From Nitrospira sp. (GTDB lineage: Bacteria > Nitrospirota > Nitrospiria > Nitrospirales > Nitrospiraceae), in the NCBI GenBank assembly GCA_005116775.1, contig SWDN01000016.1:107391-153022 (forward strand): a stretch of DNA of 45,632 nucleotides, in the 5' to 3' direction. Position numbers and translations under genes: made by a program. The notes beneath the pieces were generated by a model. The model saw only the letters and a program-made list of their open reading frames with translations. It was not told the origin of the DNA and did no database searches. Below are positions 43,641 to 45,632 of this stretch, in pieces (positions within the stretch are counted from its first letter, which is position 1; each line of letters begins with the position of its first letter).

Positions 43641-44151
43641 AGCCCTCGGCGAGCTGTGGCACGAAGGTCGATTGAGTATTGCCGTCGAACATTATGTGAC
43701 CAAGATCATCCAACAGAAGTTGTTTTCGGTCATGAATCAACTTCCAGTGAATGAGTTCGGTCCACGAATTCTGATCGCCTGCCCGGAAGGAGAGACTCAT
43801 GAGATCGGCGCCCAAGCTGTCGCCTACATCGCAGCGACCAGAGGCTGCCATGTGTATTACCTCGGCCCTAACCTTCCCAGTTCGGACCTCGTAATCTTTT
43901 GCGAGACAATCAAGCCCGACCTCGTATTGCTCTCTCTCACCGAGGTAAGACCCGAGGCCTTGGCACTTCAGCAACTCAAGGAGCTTGAGCTATTGGCCAC
44001 CCGCTGGCCTGTGGCTGTCGGCGGCCAGGGGGCCCGCGCCATTGGCGATCGCCTGCGTGATGCCAAGATCGAACTTCTTGATGATCTCACCGCACTCCAC
44101 AACCGCCTGACGATTCTTCTTTCCACCCACACGCACGCCGCTCGTTCTTGA
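43640..44151 (+). pseudogene. B12-binding domain protein (MerR/CarH-like), N-terminus missing
   Basis: The coding part begins at about ALGELWHEGRLSIAVEHYVT, a helical cap of B12-binding-2 type, followed by a cobalamin domain with the His ligand in CPEGETHEIGAQAVAY, the phrase YYLGPNLPSSDL, and the GG region VAVGGQGARAI. In CarH/LitR-like regulators an N-terminal MerR DNA-binding domain of about 80-100 residues comes first; here it is absent. The open frame from 43543 includes an unrelated head that is the reverse strand of the cytochrome remnant. The junction is near 43636-43650. If whole, the gene could encode a light- or B12-responsive regulator. Confidence 0.78.
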
Positions 44152-44346
44152 ACAAGAAACAGCCGCGCAGACCCATAGTACGTGCCGCTCATCAGCGAAG
44201 GGTGCAGCTGTTAGGGGAATGTTACTACGTCTATCGGAATGTCTGGGCAAGAGGCGCAAGACCGAGGAGTCTATCCGATGCTCCGTAGGTATTTTGGAGC
44301 TAACGCATCTTCGAGGGTGTGATTGAGCGTGTGATATATTCGTTAC

Positions 44347-44928
44347 TCACTTGCCTTTCGGTTTCCACTCTCGCGCCAGTTTTTGCGCCTCGGAGATCTG
44401 GTCAGGGTCCATCTTCTTGGCGAGTGCATCTCGAAGCCTGGCCCCGGCCTCCTCGCCTTTCGTCGCTCCGAGGCTGTACCACATGTAAGCCTTCACATAG
44501 TCTTGTTGCACACCGTCCCCATGCTCATACATCTGGCCAAGTTTTCGTTGCGCTAAATCATGACCTTTATTGGCGGAGAGACGTAAATAGTACATGGCCA
44601 TCTTATAGTCTTGCTGGCCACCCCGCGCATACAGCAACAGAATTCCGAAGTTGACTTGGGCTTCCGTGTGTCCTTGGATGGCGGATTTTTCATACCACTT
44701 CCGCGCTTTGGCATCGTCCTTTTCGACGCCTTTTCCGTTGGCATAGAGGAGGCCGAGTTGATACTGCGCGATGGCCTGTCCCTGCTCAGCCAGCGGTTGC
44801 CACTCACCCAAGGCTGTGGCGTAATCGCCGCGCTGATAGGCATCCATGCCCATTTTGAAATCCGCCCACGCGGGTGCGGTGAGACAGACAATCGACAGAA
44901 CGAGGGCGATTGATCGTAGAAGCGACAT
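44347..44928 (-). CDS. Secreted Sel1-repeat protein A
   Basis: A 193-residue protein with a signal peptide (LRSIALVLSIVCLTAPAWA) and three to four Sel1 (SLR) helical repeats of about 36 residues. One unit reads AIAQYQLGLLYANGKGVEKD, another AQRKLGQMYEHGDGVQQDY. SLR proteins bind partner proteins and often occur in host- or stress-related pathways. I start at MSLLRS (44928) since the longer frame adds a hydrophilic head. It is a tandem paralogue of the next gene. Confidence 0.85.
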   Translation of the reverse strand: MSLLRSIALVLSIVCLTAPAWADFKMGMDAYQRGDYATALGEWQPLAEQGQAIAQYQLGLLYANGKGVEKDDAKARKWYEKSAIQGHTEAQVNFGILLLYARGGQQDYKMAMYYLRLSANKGHDLAQRKLGQMYEHGDGVQQDYVKAYMWYSLGATKGEEAGARLRDALAKKMDPDQISEAQKLAREWKPKGK

Positions 44929-44954
44929 GGTTCTCCGTGTGGCGGCCTCGTGAC

Positions 44955-45452
44955 TCATTTGCTTTTCGGCTTCCACTCCCGCGCCCGCTTTTTTGCTTCG
45001 GCAATCTGGGCAGGGGTCATCTGCCGACTGAGATCATCGCGGTATGCAGGCGCGTGCATATTGCCATTTTCTGCTGCCAAGCTGTACCACATGTAGGCCT
45101 CGACTGCGTCCATAGGCACGCCCTGGCCGAAGGAGGACTGGAGGCCGAGATAGAGTTGTGCCTTTGCATCCCCCTGAGCAGCCGCTTTCTCATACCACTG
45201 GCGGGCTTTCGTGTAATCCCGCGGGACGCCGTCTCCGTTTTCATACAACAAACCGAAGGAGAACTGCGCACGTGCGTCTCCTTGCTCAGCCAGTGGTTGC
45301 CACTCCCGCAAGGCCGTTTTGAAGTCTCCACGGTTATAGGCGTCCATGCCGGCTTGAAAGTCCGCCCATGCCGGCATGGCGAGACAGACGACCGACAGCA
45401 CAAGAACGACAGGGAATCGGATCGATATGCGCTGATCGTCACTCATAAGCAT
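44955..45452 (-). CDS. Secreted Sel1-repeat protein B
   Basis: A 165-residue protein with a signal peptide (FPVVLVLSVVCLAMPAWA) and about three Sel1 repeats (ARAQFSFGLLYENGDGVPRD and AKAQLYLGLQSSFGQGVPMD). It shares with the preceding gene the ADF-x2-GMDAY-RGD start, the EWQPLAEQG phrase and the REWKPK-K end, so they arose by duplication. The start is ATG 45452 or 45446. Its stop lies 26 bases before the ATG of the paralogue, so they may form one transcript. Confidence 0.83.
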   Translation of the reverse strand: MLMSDDQRISIRFPVVLVLSVVCLAMPAWADFQAGMDAYNRGDFKTALREWQPLAEQGDARAQFSFGLLYENGDGVPRDYTKARQWYEKAAAQGDAKAQLYLGLQSSFGQGVPMDAVEAYMWYSLAAENGNMHAPAYRDDLSRQMTPAQIAEAKKRAREWKPKSK

Positions 45453-45507
45453 CGTGACAAGTGAAATGTAAAACGAGGGTCAGCCTTAAGAAGGAGGCAG
45501 TGTAATA

Positions 45508-45525
45508 CAATGCAACGATGCATTG
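45508..45525. repeat. Inverted repeat upstream of the Sel1 pair
   Basis: CAATGC-AACGAT-GCATTG is a perfect 6-bp inverted repeat about 55 bases before the Sel1 gene start. Its ACAATGC...GCATTG core resembles the first palindrome at 37952-37970 (ACAATGCC...CATTGT). Confidence 0.35.
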
Positions 45526-45567
45526 CACGGGAACGCAATCATACATGAAGGGTATGGGAGCCTCGTG

Positions 45568-45632
45568 TGGTGCCGAAGGCGGGATTTGAACCCGCACACC
45601 CTTGCGGGCGCTAGACCCTGAATCTAGTGCGT
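45568..45632 (-). tRNA. tRNA-Leu (CAG anticodon), partial at window edge
   Basis: On the minus strand the 3' part folds as a tRNA. The anticodon arm is CTAGA-TTCAGGG-TCTAG, giving anticodon CAG (Leu). A long variable arm follows (CGCCCGCAAGGGTG), as in class II tRNAs, then T-arm GCGGGTTCAAATCCCGC, and an encoded CCA at 45568-45570. The 5' end lies beyond the window. Confidence 0.88.

Overview
This window most likely comes from a Nitrospirota bacterium, probably genus Nitrospira. The inference rests on a complex I operon with two consecutive nuoM genes and no nuoE or nuoF, an intergenic repeat I recall from Nitrospira genomes, and bacterial housekeeping genes with moderately GC-rich coding. 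No marker gene was compared with a database, so the genus is inferred.

Layout. 1-4650: DNA repair (mug), a TPR protein, fabI, arfB, and a less GC-rich stretch with an unrecognised gene. 4875-7867: an isc iron-sulfur region (iscX, a broken hscA, a broken iscS, iscR) with a divergently transcribed 2Fe-2S ferredoxin. 7876-16246: a ferredoxin-reductase-like flavoprotein, gltX, tRNA-Gln, a 5'-truncated agmatinase-like gene, a repeat element, rluF, a membrane protein, a PriA whose ATPase motifs have all decayed, and an envelope protein with a clipped OmpA domain. 16757-29641: the complex I operon nuoA-B-C-D-G-I-J-K-L(broken)-M1-M2-N. 29767-33344: three two-component signalling genes. 33347-36219: periplasmic or lipid-anchored proteins and pyrE. 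36290-43205: a two-partner secretion system, tpsB and a repeat-rich tpsA interrupted at a ten-G tract. 43448-45632: the tail of a cytochrome c gene fused head-to-head to a headless B12-binding gene, two Sel1-repeat proteins, and a partial tRNA-Leu at the edge.

How the genes work together. The complex I operon has a 2M architecture (NuoL plus two NuoM and NuoN) associated with extra proton translocation and low-potential electron carriers rather than NADH. The ferredoxin and the flavoprotein next to isc could belong to ferredoxin-linked electron flow. The isc genes would build the many Fe-S clusters of NuoB, NuoG and NuoI. IscR probably controls both its own operon and the ferredoxin through two 17-bp operators in the shared promoter region.

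The most striking pattern is at least five places where a conserved protein is cut off or internally shortened with intact flanks: iscS/hscA, speB, the OmpA domain, nuoL and cyc/B12. Several disrupted genes are normally important, so the pattern could mean real deletions in a degraded genome or recurrent assembly or consensus errors. The sequence alone cannot decide, and read-level validation comes first. Other notable signals are the helicase-dead PriA, the possibly phase-variable poly-G tract in tpsA, paired perfect palindromes between tpsB and tpsA, and dispersed intergenic repeat families.
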